From Spirochaetia bacterium UBA2205 (GTDB lineage: Bacteria > Spirochaetota > UBA4802 > UB4802): a stretch of 64,000 bases of DNA. Both the position numbers and the translations under genes were made by a program. Positions 1-11,098 of this stretch are shown here, piece after piece (within the stretch, counting starts at the first letter, position 1; every line of letters starts with the position of its first letter). Location: the NCBI GenBank assembly GCA_002328585.1, contig DCUV01000041.1, forward strand, positions 6,496 through 70,495, in the 5' to 3' direction. The notes under the pieces were generated by a model. That model saw nothing but the letters and a program-made list of their open reading frames with translations, was not told where the DNA came from and made no database searches.

Positions 1-2
1 AT

Positions 3-239
3 GTCAGGCGCTTGAAATTCATCAAGCGCCTGAAGATTCTTGGATTAACCCTTTCCGAGATGCACGAATTAGAGTATATATGGCAGATACATAAAACAAA
101 TGATATTGTTCTTAAGCGCCTATTGGAGATTTTAGATTTGCACATCAACAGAATTGACGACAGGATGAAGGACCTTGAAATCCTGAAAAATGAGATTGGT
201 GAATATAAAAGCAGGATTAAAAATAAAATTAATGGATAA
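3..239 (+). CDS. MerR-family regulator, C-terminal fragment (cut by window edge)
   Basis: The frame is open from the window edge. It begins with a VRRLKFIKRLK segment followed by ILGLTLSEM, which is the usual end of the winged HTH and start of the second helical unit in MerR-family activators (R-x-L-x-F-I-K-R...LG-L/F-S-L-E-E-I). The remainder is a long charged helix of about 50 residues, which in the family forms the antiparallel dimerisation coiled coil. No C-terminal effector domain or cysteine cluster follows, so the ligand is unknown. The recognition HTH lies outside the window. Family assignment rests on the short linker motif and the helix; it is likely but not certain. Confidence 0.6.
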   Translation, partial: VRRLKFIKRLKILGLTLSEMHELEYIWQIHKTNDIVLKRLLEILDLHINRIDDRMKDLEILKNEIGEYKSRIKNKING

Positions 240-255
240 AAATAAAATTAATGGA
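218..255. repeat. 19-bp perfect tandem duplication at end of MerR gene
   Basis: Two identical 19-bp units (218-236 and 237-255) lie head to tail. The first encodes the last sense codons of the regulator, and the stop codon falls at the start of the second. It looks like a recent slippage duplication that left a short non-coding copy after the stop. Confidence 0.75.
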
Positions 256-259
256 TAAT

Positions 260-1015
260 TTATACCGCTGCTTTTCCTGAAACAAACTGTTGCACAACTG
301 TATCCTGACATTCTTTTATTTGCTGTGGCGTTCCCTCAGCAATAATTGTGCCATCATGAAGCATTGCAATGCGGTCGGCAATGGTAAAGGCAAGCCGCAT
401 ATCATGGGTAACTATCACCGAAGTAACATGGAATGTCTTTTGCATGTATGCAATCAGCCTGTACAATGAACCTGAGTTTATGGGGTCAACACCGGTGGTT
501 GGTTCGTCGTACAGCATGATTTCAGGATTTTTGGCGATAGCTCTTGCAAGCGCTACCCTTTTCTGGATGCCGCCGGAAAGCTCTGAAGACATCCTTGCCT
601 CAATCCCCTTTAGTCCAACATGGGCAAGCAATTCAGGAATTTTTTGTGCGATTATCTCCTCGCTCGCTCCCTGCCTGCGTAAAGGAAAGGCAATATTGTC
701 ATATACATTCATTGAGTCAAACAGTGCACCGCCCTGGAAAAGAACGCCAAATTTCTTTATAATAGATGCATCGCTATCATCATTGGAAAATTTTTGACCA
801 TCAACAAGTATGCTGCCACTATCCGGTTTTAAAATACCAATACAGTGCTTTAGCAGTACTGATTTTCCCGAACCGCTTTTGCCTATAATACACAGTATCT
901 CACCCGCATAGACCGAAAGATGAAGCCCGGAAAAAACCACCTGTTGTCCAAATGATTTGTGGAGGTTGATAATTGTAATTTTTTCATCCATGGGGCTATT
1001 ATAGTATAATGACAT
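260..1015 (-). CDS. MlaF/Ttg2A-like ABC transporter ATPase
   Basis: This is an ATP-binding subunit of the Mce/Mla type, which energises phospholipid or hydrophobic-compound movement between the membranes. Walker A GKSGSGKS is at about residues 45-52, and a Q-loop followed by GALFDSMNVYDNIAFPL at about 94-111 is characteristic of MlaF. The signature LSGGIQKR is at 146-153 and Walker B IMLYDEPTTGVDP at 166-178. The 251-residue length is normal. No MlaE permease or MlaD-like gene is visible on either side, so partners are probably encoded downstream or elsewhere. The first Met has no Shine-Dalgarno sequence, and Met9 (at 991) is an equally possible start. Confidence 0.8.
   Translation of the reverse strand: MSLYYNSPMDEKITIINLHKSFGQQVVFSGLHLSVYAGEILCIIGKSGSGKSVLLKHCIGILKPDSGSILVDGQKFSNDDSDASIIKKFGVLFQGGALFDSMNVYDNIAFPLRRQGASEEIIAQKIPELLAHVGLKGIEARMSSELSGGIQKRVALARAIAKNPEIMLYDEPTTGVDPINSGSLYRLIAYMQKTFHVTSVIVTHDMRLAFTIADRIAMLHDGTIIAEGTPQQIKECQDTVVQQFVSGKAAV
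533..540 (-). repeat. Near-match to the iterated word (CTATCGCC)
   Basis: GGCGATAG is followed by C here, so it has eight of the nine core bases. It lies inside the MlaF-like gene. Confidence 0.5.
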
Positions 1016-1063
1016 ATTCTTATAAAGTAAAAAATTTATATAAACTGCATGGATGCCGTTTTA

Positions 1064-1145
1064 TACGTTTGAGTGCAGCGCCAAGTTTCTTTGCTTTGCT
1101 TTGAATGACAGACACTTTGTTTAGAATGACTATCGCCAGATATTG
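1064..1145. repeat. Degenerate GAATGAC-type intergenic repeat
   Basis: This gene-free stretch between the ATPase and hom carries two GAATGAC words about 20 bp apart and a full ACTATCGCC word. It resembles the ends of the longer intergenic repeats near 14.9, 28.0 and 45.3 kb but has no complete inverted structure, so it is scored as a remnant. Confidence 0.35.
1129..1137 (+). repeat. Iterated word ACTATCGCC
   Basis: Exact copy in the intergenic region upstream of hom, inside the degenerate GAATGAC repeat. Confidence 0.8.
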
Positions 1146-1226
1146 TAAGTATTATACGCCGACAAAAATCGGCTGTCAAAAACCTATCAACATATATACT
1201 GCATCAGTCAATACCTATAAATAAAG

Positions 1227-1256
1227 TTGACAATTAAACTGTTGCCGGATTATGAA
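1227..1256 (+). promoter_or_regulatory. Candidate sigma-70 promoter of hom-thrC
   Basis: A perfect -35 TTGACA (1227-1232) is followed after 18 bases by TATGAA (1251-1256), a four-of-six match to the -10 box. It lies about 35 bases upstream of the hom start and points into the operon. Confidence 0.5.
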
Positions 1257-1288
1257 TGACTATTATGTATAAAAAATGGGGATAGGCT

Positions 1289-3927
<2,639 letters not shown>

Positions 3928-4151
3928 AATGTAACTGGTCGTTTCATTGGTGTGCTTTGATTATTATTTTTAGACTAACTGTAGTATTGACATTAGCTAT
4001 CAATAGAGCCATGATAGTTATTCAGCAAAGCAAAAACCGGCAATAACATAGAATGATGGTTCTATGTATGTTTAAGTAAAGAGGATTATCCAGAAGTGTA
4101 AACCTATGGACTTGTCCCAGCGATACCATTTGTATGTACAGGATAGTTACT

Positions 4152-4811
4152 ATGCAAATTACAGAGCATGTATATCAGGTTGGTGGTTCAACATTAAGTC
4201 ATCCTTCTGATGCGGCAATATACTGTGTTACTGATGGGAAGGTTACAGCACTCATTGATGCAGGGACTGGCGATGGACATGACAGAGTTTTAAAAAATAT
4301 CGCTAAAGAAAATATTGATGCATCAGCGATTCACTATCTTTTCCTGACCCATTGCCATTTTGATCATGTTGGTGGCGCGCATAAGCTGAGGGGCACATTC
4401 AACTGCAAGGTGGTGGCTCATCAATTAGATGCACAGTATATTGAGGCAGGCGATCAATATGTAACAGCGGCAAACTGGTATGGTAGTTTTCTTACTCCCT
4501 GTACAATTGATATCAAGGTCAATGACAGTGAAAAGTCATTTGCTATTGGGAGCTTAACGCTGAACATGCATCACATCCCGGGTCATTCACCAGGTTCGGT
4601 GGCATTAACTGTTGAATCAGAAGGCAAACTTGTACTTTTTGGACAGGATGTTCATGGTCCGCTAAATGATGTATTGAAATCAAACAGAGATGATTACATA
4701 CAGTCGCTGGAATTTTTACTGTCGCTTGATGCAGATATTTTATGTGAGGGCCATTTTGGTGTTTACTTTGGCAAGGAAGAGGTAAAGAATTTTATAGAGT
4801 CATTTTTATAA
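4152..4811 (+). CDS. Metallo-beta-lactamase-fold hydrolase
   Basis: This is a glyoxalase II-like member of the MBL superfamily. It has the metal motif THCHFDHVGG (HxHxDH) near residue 65. A second-shell HIPGHSPGS follows near residue 140, then GQDVHG, and a late His in CEGHFG, so both zinc sites look intact. The substrate cannot be deduced. An in-frame ATG lies 18 bases upstream, but AGGATAG sits about eight bases before the ATG at 4152 and the conserved MQITEHVYQVGG beginning matches family starts, so 4152 is chosen. It is a single gene with about 200 bases free upstream. Confidence 0.8.
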   Translation: MQITEHVYQVGGSTLSHPSDAAIYCVTDGKVTALIDAGTGDGHDRVLKNIAKENIDASAIHYLFLTHCHFDHVGGAHKLRGTFNCKVVAHQLDAQYIEAGDQYVTAANWYGSFLTPCTIDIKVNDSEKSFAIGSLTLNMHHIPGHSPGSVALTVESEGKLVLFGQDVHGPLNDVLKSNRDDYIQSLEFLLSLDADILCEGHFGVYFGKEEVKNFIESFL

Positions 4812-4941
4812 TTGGCAGATAGTTTTTACATAGTATTATACAATGTGAAAATAATTTTTTTTGCATCAAGCATATCTTTAAAATACAGATATGCCATGAT
4901 ACTGTATGTTTAATAACAGACTAAATGATTAATATTAATTT

Positions 4942-5424
4942 TTATTGGGTGAGTGGTTGTCCAAGCATCTCCGGCGGTGGTCCCCAGTAGAATTTGAGGC
5001 AATGGATGCCTTTTACCCGGTAAAAGTTGAATGAATACGACCTGTTCTCATAATAACTAAGATAGTTATCGGTCTTTATCTTTTCTATCTGCTTGCTGAA
5101 ATATTCAAAAAATTCAAAAAGCACATTATCAACACAATACGCAATAATATTGGCAAGCGACATCTTCCAGAGCTTCTTCACATCGAGAAAAAACTCATAC
5201 TCCGACTGATACAGCTCCAGATGCACCCTTTTCCATGGATTATCAGCGTCCCGTTTTCTGTACGATATGCGTTTAAAGGCAACTTCCTTCTTTTTTTCAT
5301 GTTTTGCCGCATACATGATGCAGTAAACAACAAACGTTCGTAGTGGTATATCCAGTTTTTCACAGTATTGTGAAAGGAGTGCCCTATGCTCTACTGAAAT
5401 ACAGGTTGTGGTTTCAAAATCCAT
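4942..5424 (-). CDS. Unknown protein, possible duplicated ribbon-helix-helix fold
   Basis: I do not recognise this 160-residue protein. It has two similar units, each a short predicted strand (TTTCISVEH near residue 6; KRVHLELYQ near residue 66) followed by two helices (QYCEKLDIPLRTFVVYC; KLWKMSLANIIAYCV). This is the order of a ribbon-helix-helix DNA-binding unit. Two units in one chain would give a pseudo-dimer in one polypeptide. The C-terminus is aromatic-rich and ends in a Pro-rich tail. A GGGAAAC sequence precedes the ATG. The DNA-binding idea is an inference from pattern only. Confidence 0.55.
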   Translation of the reverse strand: MDFETTTCISVEHRALLSQYCEKLDIPLRTFVVYCIMYAAKHEKKKEVAFKRISYRKRDADNPWKRVHLELYQSEYEFFLDVKKLWKMSLANIIAYCVDNVLFEFFEYFSKQIEKIKTDNYLSYYENRSYSFNFYRVKGIHCLKFYWGPPPEMLGQPLTQ

Positions 5425-5605
5425 TGTTTCCCTCCAGAGTATTTAAAAGTATAAAAATCTGTTTTTATGGTAAAGATACAATTCTATTGATATATATTTA
5501 TAATACTTCAAAAAATATGTAAACAATTTTTATAATAAATGAATATAAAATTATAAAATACAACATTATTAACAAAATGAGTAGGTCCTTATGTATTGTT
5601 TAAAC

Positions 5606-5637
5606 AAAAAAAGAGAGGATGTCACCACCCTCTCTCG
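5606..5637 (-). terminator. Rho-independent terminator of the acyl-CoA dehydrogenase gene
   Basis: On the minus strand a GAGAGGG/CCTCTC stem with a loop of about 10 bases is followed by a run of seven T. It lies 23 bases past the stop codon of the dehydrogenase. Confidence 0.85.
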
Positions 5638-5659
5638 TTATTGTAATGGTCAATACTGT

Positions 5660-7531
5660 TTACTCTAATACAGTACCAGTAAAGATATCTTTACTGGCTT
5701 TAATGATCGCAGTTTCATTAAATAGTATCGCATCAATTTTGCCAAAAAATTTAGGAAATTCTGCTCCTAAATAAAACTGTGAAGATAAAACTTTGCCTGA
5801 ATAGTATGCTGCTTCTTCGTTTTCTGATAAAAACGCATCTCTTTCTTCTCCTTTCTTTTCGCCAACAAACTCTTTCATCTTTGGAATAGTAAGAGTCATG
5901 GTCCACAGATGTAGCCACGCTAATGTTAGCATAAACATAGCCTGCTGTACTGGCGTGCATGCTGCAAAGATATGTAAAAACTTACCTGAAGCCATCTGAT
6001 CTTTAAGCATCAAAATTACCTCATCCATCTTTTGCATGCCGTTTTCAACAAGGTTAATGTATTTTTCTTCAACAATTCCCTTTGCATTTGCAATTGCTTC
6101 TGACATTCTTTTCTTCATGATAGTATAATTGTACTGTTCAGGATTCATCAGTATCTTCCGCATTGTTAAATCCATTGACTGGATGCCATTAGTCCCTTCG
6201 TATATCTGAGTAATTTTTGCATCACGCATATATTGTTCAACTGGATAATCAGATATGTATCCATAGCCGCCATATACCTGTATGGCTTCAGAAGTTATAA
6301 GCACTGCCGAATCAGTGCAGCCTGCTTTTGCAATGGGAATGAGTATCTCAACTATAGCCTGTGCCTCCTTTTTTGCCTCACCGTCTAATACTTCAATTAA
6401 GGTTGCATTATGAGCCAGATAGTAATTGAGCATACGCATCCCTTCCACATAACCTTTCATCCATAACAACATTCGTTTCACATCAGGATGTTCAATGATG
6501 GCTACCTTTTGTGCATCAGGATTAAGCATCTGGGTAACATGAACTCCCTGAATGCGGTTGCGTGCATACGTCACTGCATGCATATATGCAGTAGACGATA
6601 GCGCCAGCCCCTGACAGGCTACGCCAAGTCGGGCTTCATTCATCATGTGAAACATGATCTTCATCCCTTTGCGGGGCTGTCCTAACAGATATCCAGCGCA
6701 TGCACCATTATCACCAAAATTGAGCGAACAGGTTGCCGAACCGTGTATACCCATCTTGTGTTCTATGCCGGAACATACCACATCATTTAATTTACCTATA
6801 CTACCGTCATGATTAATCCTGTATTTGGGAACAATAAATATAGAGATACCCTTTGTACCAGGAGGATCACCTTCAATACGTGCCAATACCGGATGAATAA
6901 TGTTTTCATAAAAGTCATTATCACCTGAGGTGATGAATATCTTCTGTCCCTGTATAAGGTAAGTGCCGTCAGGTTGTGGTATGGCTTTAGTTTTTAGATT
7001 TCCAACATCCGAGCCTGCCTCAGGTTCGGTCAGGCACATGGTGCCGCCCCACTGTCCGCTCAGCATTTTTTCTAAGTACAGCTTTTTTTGTTCGTCAGTG
7101 CCAAAATTTTCAATGAGTGCTGCTGCGCCATGTGATAATCCGGGATAGGTAGTAAACGATAGACTTGCTGACGTAAATATCTCGTTTACAGCGATAGCAA
7201 TAGCTCCTGGCATACCCATCCCCCCAATTTCAGGGTCTTCGATCATGCCAACAAAACCAGCTTCATTATATTTTCGTAACCCCCCTTTGTAACCTTCTGG
7301 AATTATTACCTTTTTTGTGTCAGGATCATAGCGTACACCTATTTTGTCTGCTTCCTTATTTACTGAATAAACCTCTTCTGCTGCCATCTTTAAAGCTAAA
7401 TCAATTGTAGCTTCATACATGTCTTTATCATGCTCAGCAAACTTTGAAAATTGTTGCAGCTTATCTGCTTCAAGCACTTCAAATAAAACAAAATATACAT
7501 CTCGATGATCTACCAGTGGATTGCGCATCAT
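5660..7531 (-). CDS. Acyl-CoA dehydrogenase, long (about 600-residue) DmdC/FadE-like type
   Basis: This is an FAD enzyme introducing the alpha-beta double bond of acyl-CoA. The long form has an N-terminal helical cap, the flavin/substrate motif CLTEPEAGSDVG (about residues 165-180), then SGDNDFYENIIHPVLARI. The catalytic base glutamate is in IYEGTNGIQ (about residue 445), followed by a roughly 150-residue C-terminal extension typical of the 3-methylmercaptopropionyl-CoA dehydrogenase-like group. The length of 623 fits. GGGAGG sits seven bases before the first of two adjacent ATGs. Chain-length preference cannot be told. It stands alone with its own terminator. Confidence 0.9.
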   Translation of the reverse strand: MMRNPLVDHRDVYFVLFEVLEADKLQQFSKFAEHDKDMYEATIDLALKMAAEEVYSVNKEADKIGVRYDPDTKKVIIPEGYKGGLRKYNEAGFVGMIEDPEIGGMGMPGAIAIAVNEIFTSASLSFTTYPGLSHGAAALIENFGTDEQKKLYLEKMLSGQWGGTMCLTEPEAGSDVGNLKTKAIPQPDGTYLIQGQKIFITSGDNDFYENIIHPVLARIEGDPPGTKGISIFIVPKYRINHDGSIGKLNDVVCSGIEHKMGIHGSATCSLNFGDNGACAGYLLGQPRKGMKIMFHMMNEARLGVACQGLALSSTAYMHAVTYARNRIQGVHVTQMLNPDAQKVAIIEHPDVKRMLLWMKGYVEGMRMLNYYLAHNATLIEVLDGEAKKEAQAIVEILIPIAKAGCTDSAVLITSEAIQVYGGYGYISDYPVEQYMRDAKITQIYEGTNGIQSMDLTMRKILMNPEQYNYTIMKKRMSEAIANAKGIVEEKYINLVENGMQKMDEVILMLKDQMASGKFLHIFAACTPVQQAMFMLTLAWLHLWTMTLTIPKMKEFVGEKKGEERDAFLSENEEAAYYSGKVLSSQFYLGAEFPKFFGKIDAILFNETAIIKASKDIFTGTVLE

Positions 7532-7652
7532 AACAAACCTCCCATATTATAAATAGAGTATAGCAAAAATAATATTTTATTACTGTATTAATGACATACA
7601 TAATATATAATTTCATGGTGTCAATTGTATTATTTGGATAAAAGAAAAGCTT

Positions 7653-7661
7653 GGCGATAGT
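7653..7661 (-). repeat. Iterated word ACTATCGCC
   Basis: Exact copy between the acyl-CoA dehydrogenase and tadA. It is the first of three copies within 250 bp. Confidence 0.8.
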
Positions 7662-7795
7662 TCCTCTCATGATTTTTTGTTGATTGGTAGACAGTTTTAC
7701 CTGTATGGTTATTCATAGTATAGGATAGTATAGAGAAGAGGCTATTATGTATCCATTTGAAGAAGCTGGCAAAATAGTGATATTGGGAAACTACC

Positions 7796-8266
7796 ATGAA
7801 CAATAATGACAATAATCCTGAATTTTATATGACTATCGCCCTTGAGGAAGCTCAAAAAGCACACGATGAAGGTGAAATACCTGTTGGGGTGGCGATAGTT
7901 TATAAAGATTGTGTCATTGCCACTGCACATAACACAACGCGGCAATGCTCTGACCCCACTGCACATGCTGAATTAATTGCCATTAAGCAGGCTGCCATGG
8001 TATTGAAAAACGAACGGTTAAACGGCTGTCGCATGTATGTAACCAAAGAGCCATGTGCGATGTGTGCCGGTGCCATTGTTCATGCACGTATTGAGAAACT
8101 TTATATTGGTGTTAAGGATAAACGTTTTGGTGCATGCGGAACGGTTCTTAACGTATGTGGCAATGATGTGCTTAATCACAAACCGCAGATTATTTTTGGG
8201 ATACTGGAAGAAGAGTGCAAAAATTTGCTGAAGTCATTTTTTGAACAACTTCGTAAAAAGGGTTAA
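7796..8266 (+). CDS. tadA: tRNA-specific adenosine deaminase
   Basis: It deaminates the wobble adenosine of tRNA-Arg(ACG) to inosine. It has the full zinc deaminase motif: HAE at about residues 57-59 (TAHAELIAIKQA) and PCAMC at about 87-91 (KEPCAMCAGAIVHARI). The family helix MTIALEEAQKAHDEGEIPVGVAIV sits near the N-terminus, and the C-terminal helix ends in LLKSFFEQLRKK. At 156 residues it is the normal size. The gene contains two exact ACTATCGCC words in its first 105 bases, one on each strand. Confidence 0.93.
   Translation: MNNNDNNPEFYMTIALEEAQKAHDEGEIPVGVAIVYKDCVIATAHNTTRQCSDPTAHAELIAIKQAAMVLKNERLNGCRMYVTKEPCAMCAGAIVHARIEKLYIGVKDKRFGACGTVLNVCGNDVLNHKPQIIFGILEEECKNLLKSFFEQLRKKG
7832..7840 (+). 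repeat. Iterated word ACTATCGCC
   Basis: Exact copy in tadA, read in frame as Thr-Ile-Ala. Confidence 0.8.
7891..7899 (-). repeat. Iterated word ACTATCGCC
   Basis: Exact copy on the opposite strand of tadA, read through as Val-Ala-Ile-Val and preceded by A on its own strand. Confidence 0.8.
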
Positions 8267-8315
8267 TGTTTATTAACCATTGCAAACACATTGATGTATC
8301 CAGATATAGTGATAT

Positions 8316-9308
8316 CTATGATTTTTGCTCCAGAGTTTCTTGAATAAGCTCATTGATGCGGATACGTGTTCCAATGCTCAGTCCATGACTTACCTGTATA
8401 TGCAGATCAGGATGATCGGGAACAGTTATGGCGCTGATTTTGTGCAGTATACGTTCCACAAGCGATTTCATATCAAAATAATTATCACAATTAATGATGG
8501 AAATAAAATTACCCCCGCCTGTTCTGAATGTCATGTCGTTTTCACGCAGGCTGGTTTTAAGTGTTCGTGATATATGTTTTATAACACGATCACCATCCCT
8601 GTGTCCAGCTACAGTATTAATTTCATTAAGACCTTTTATATCTATATTCAGTACCGCTATGACGTGGGTAGAGTCATCTCGTCGGATATGGGCTTCGTCT
8701 TTTGACCATGATGCAATTATATCGCTGAGTTTTTTATTGTTGTAAAGTCCTGTTAGTGAATCTAGTGCTGTTAAGGTTGATGCTTTTTCATATAACAGTG
8801 AGTTGGCAAATGCTATAGCGCCAAAGTCTGCAATAGTTTGCAATATGATATAGTCATCAGAAGAAAAAATCCCACCGGTTGATTTGTTAATAAGCTCAAT
8901 AACACCATACATGGTGTCACGAAATATAAGAGGTACCGCCATAACAGATTTAGTAGAAAAACCGGTAATGCGGTCAATCCTATCACTAAATCGGGTATCA
9001 AGATTGGTGTTAGGAACAAAAACCGGTTTTTTTGTTTCTACCACATACCCTGCAACACCTTCGCCTTTTTGAAGACGAATATTTTTTATACTATCAAAAT
9101 CAATACCATGTGATATTACAAAGTACAGTTCCTCAGAATTAGGGTCATAGCGTAACAAGCTCCAGTTATCAGGTCCAAAAAAGATGTGGACTTCTTCCAT
9201 GATGCCTTCCAGTATATGTTCTATCTCCAGAGAAGAAGTTATAAGCTTCCCGATGTTTGCATAGAGCTGTTTTATTTTAAAAAGTTGATCCATATCATTA
9301 TTAGTCAT
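8316..9308 (-). CDS. GAF domain protein with degenerate GGDEF domain
   Basis: Residues of about 15-165 form a GAF sensor (SLEIEHILEGIMEEVHIFFG, then GEGVAGYVVETKKPVFV and MAVPLIFRDTMYGVIELINK). Residues 175-320 form a GGDEF domain (LDSLTGLYNNKKLSDII, AVLNIDIKGLNEINTVAGHRDGD). The active-site loop reads GGGNF instead of GGDEF, so diguanylate cyclase activity is doubtful. Five residues upstream is REND, which matches the RxxD inhibitory site and could still bind c-di-GMP. There are no membrane segments, so it is cytosolic. It may be a c-di-GMP effector rather than a producer. Confidence 0.85.
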   Translation of the reverse strand: MTNNDMDQLFKIKQLYANIGKLITSSLEIEHILEGIMEEVHIFFGPDNWSLLRYDPNSEELYFVISHGIDFDSIKNIRLQKGEGVAGYVVETKKPVFVPNTNLDTRFSDRIDRITGFSTKSVMAVPLIFRDTMYGVIELINKSTGGIFSSDDYIILQTIADFGAIAFANSLLYEKASTLTALDSLTGLYNNKKLSDIIASWSKDEAHIRRDDSTHVIAVLNIDIKGLNEINTVAGHRDGDRVIKHISRTLKTSLRENDMTFRTGGGNFISIINCDNYFDMKSLVERILHKISAITVPDHPDLHIQVSHGLSIGTRIRINELIQETLEQKS

Positions 9309-9510
9309 ATTTCATATACCAATATAGTCAATAATTTAATACAAATTCTAAAAAAAATAATATGATCTTCCTGCAAAAAGGGTAGTTTAATGAACAATGT
9401 AAAAAACATTAAGCAAGCATATAAATTAATGTACAAAAAGTCAAGACTATAGTACTGTTGTCATAAACCAGGCAAGGGCGGATATGGTTAAAGAAAATAG
9501 AACACACGAG

Positions 9511-9778
9511 ATGCCAGACCTTTTTTCACGCAAGAATATATATGATGCCAGAGCCATGAAACAAGCGCTACGAGAAGAGCCGGGAAAAGGGATTGTATGA
9601 GGATGTATTGTGCAGGATAGATGAGGATATAGTTCCAGTTTTGTATTCCGAAGCGGTATCACGGCCTAACCTTCCAGTAAACATATACCTATCGCTTGAG
9701 ATACTGAAGAAGATGTTTGGATTAAGTGACGAGGAATTATTTGACAGGTTTCATTGTGATGTATTATTTGTGTTAATT
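9511..9778 (+). pseudogene. Transposase N-terminal remnant (IS1182-like), frameshifted and truncated
   Basis: An ATG at 9511 opens MPDLFSRKNIYDARAMK, but this frame stops at 9600. The next frame then continues YEDVLCRIDEDIVPVLYSE and SRPNLPVNIYLSLEILKKMFGLSDEELFDRF. That is the conserved beginning of IS1182-type (DUF772) transposases. One frameshift separates the two parts, and the catalytic DDE region is absent: the sequence runs straight into the 3' end of the phosphofructokinase gene. It is a dead insertion-sequence relic. No terminal inverted repeats could be found. Confidence 0.7.
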
Positions 9779-11071
9779 AAAAAAATCAGGCTGACAGGTG
9801 CTCTGTTTAACAATTGACCAGAGGTATCTATGCGGATCTATGCGCTTGCGCTTTTTCGTTACCAGCGATAGTGGGATGTAGGTATAGTATGAGTGCCAGC
9901 TACCAACTACAAAGCCGGTTTTACCAGCCATAGCTCCATGTACCGCATTTTGTGCAAGCATTATACAATATACTGCATCATCGTTTGAGGCAGGGATACT
10001 TCTCACCAGATAGCTTGTATCAATATATTTGATAGTTACCGGTATATTTTTTTGTTTGCAATATGCGGTAATTGCATCTTTAAGCAATAAACCGATATCA
10101 CTATATTTTACATTACCAGAAGAATCTATCTGTTGCGGTTCATCAAAGTATTCCTGTCCTGCACCTTCAGCAACTACAATAACGGCATGAGAAGCAGCAT
10201 ACAGCCTCTTCTCCAGATGAGGCAAAAAACCATGCGCTCCTTCTAAATCAAAGTGAACCTCTGGAATAAAGCAATAATTTACCTCATTTGATGCTAATGT
10301 AACATAAGCTGCAATATACCCGGCATCACGACCCATAACACGTACGATACCAATTCCGTTTTTAGCACCAATTGCTTCAGCATGTGCGGCATAAATTGCC
10401 TGTGCAGCAGTGGAAACGGCAGTGGAAAATCCAAAGGTTTTATCAACAAACCATATATCGTTATCAATAGTTTTTGGTATGCCAACAATTGCTATGGGTA
10501 GGTTTCTTCTTTTTACTTCACGATATATATCATAGGCACAACGTAATGAACCGTCTCCACCAATGACAAAAAGAATGTTAATAGCATGAGCTACCAGTGT
10601 GTCAACAATCTCCTTTTCATCCTGCCTTCCTCGTGAAGAACCCAGGACTGTCCCACCCTTTTCGTGAAGATCATGTACAAATTGAGGTGTTAATTCAATA
10701 AATGAATGACCAAAATGTGGGATAAGACCTTCAAAGCCGTACCGTATGCCAAATATTGTTTTAACTCCATATTGGAATGTTAGCATACGAACAATGCCCT
10801 GAATAACATTATTAATACCCGGACAAAGCCCTCCACAGGTAACAATAGCTGCTCTGGTGTTTTGGGGTTGAAAAAATATTTTTTTACGAGGACCAGCATT
10901 TTCGAATGCAGGAATATTCCCCTTTTCAAGCGATTTTTCAATAATCTCAGCTTCGATGTCCACTGCAATGCGCTGCGAATCGCTTATAAATTTTGGTATT
11001 GAAAGAGGAGAATCAATGATGCAGTTGCCCAACGTATCTATGAGGGTATCATTTTGCGTAATCCGGTCCAT
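9773..11071 (-). CDS. pfkA: 6-phosphofructokinase, long clade
   Basis: It phosphorylates fructose 6-phosphate in glycolysis. It has the N-terminal extension of the plant/spirochaete/kinetoplastid clade, then GGLCPGINNVIQGIV, GGDGSLRCAYDIYRE and GIPKTIDNDI. The phosphoryl-donor positions are mixed: Gly in GGDGS (ATP-type) but Lys in PKTIDND (position 124, typical of PPi enzymes). The same mix is seen in ATP-dependent members of this clade, so ATP is favoured. The start is set at 11071, where GGAGATGT precedes the ATG, giving 432 residues. Its last codons abut a transposase remnant, so the C-terminal tail could be altered. Confidence 0.88.
   Translation of the reverse strand: MDRITQNDTLIDTLGNCIIDSPLSIPKFISDSQRIAVDIEAEIIEKSLEKGNIPAFENAGPRKKIFFQPQNTRAAIVTCGGLCPGINNVIQGIVRMLTFQYGVKTIFGIRYGFEGLIPHFGHSFIELTPQFVHDLHEKGGTVLGSSRGRQDEKEIVDTLVAHAINILFVIGGDGSLRCAYDIYREVKRRNLPIAIVGIPKTIDNDIWFVDKTFGFSTAVSTAAQAIYAAHAEAIGAKNGIGIVRVMGRDAGYIAAYVTLASNEVNYCFIPEVHFDLEGAHGFLPHLEKRLYAASHAVIVVAEGAGQEYFDEPQQIDSSGNVKYSDIGLLLKDAITAYCKQKNIPVTIKYIDTSYLVRSIPASNDDAVYCIMLAQNAVHGAMAGKTGFVVGSWHSYYTYIPLSLVTKKRKRIDPHRYLWSIVKQSTCQPDFFN
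9865..9872 (-). repeat. Near-match to the iterated word (ACTATCGC)
   Basis: GCGATAGT preceded by A, eight of nine core bases, near the 3' end of pfkA. Confidence 0.5.
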
Positions 11072-11098
11072 ACATCTCCATTTAAATGTTGATAACAA

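Noticed and set aside
9447..9662. 71-residue minus-strand ORF
   Set aside because: It is the antisense shadow of the transposase remnant.
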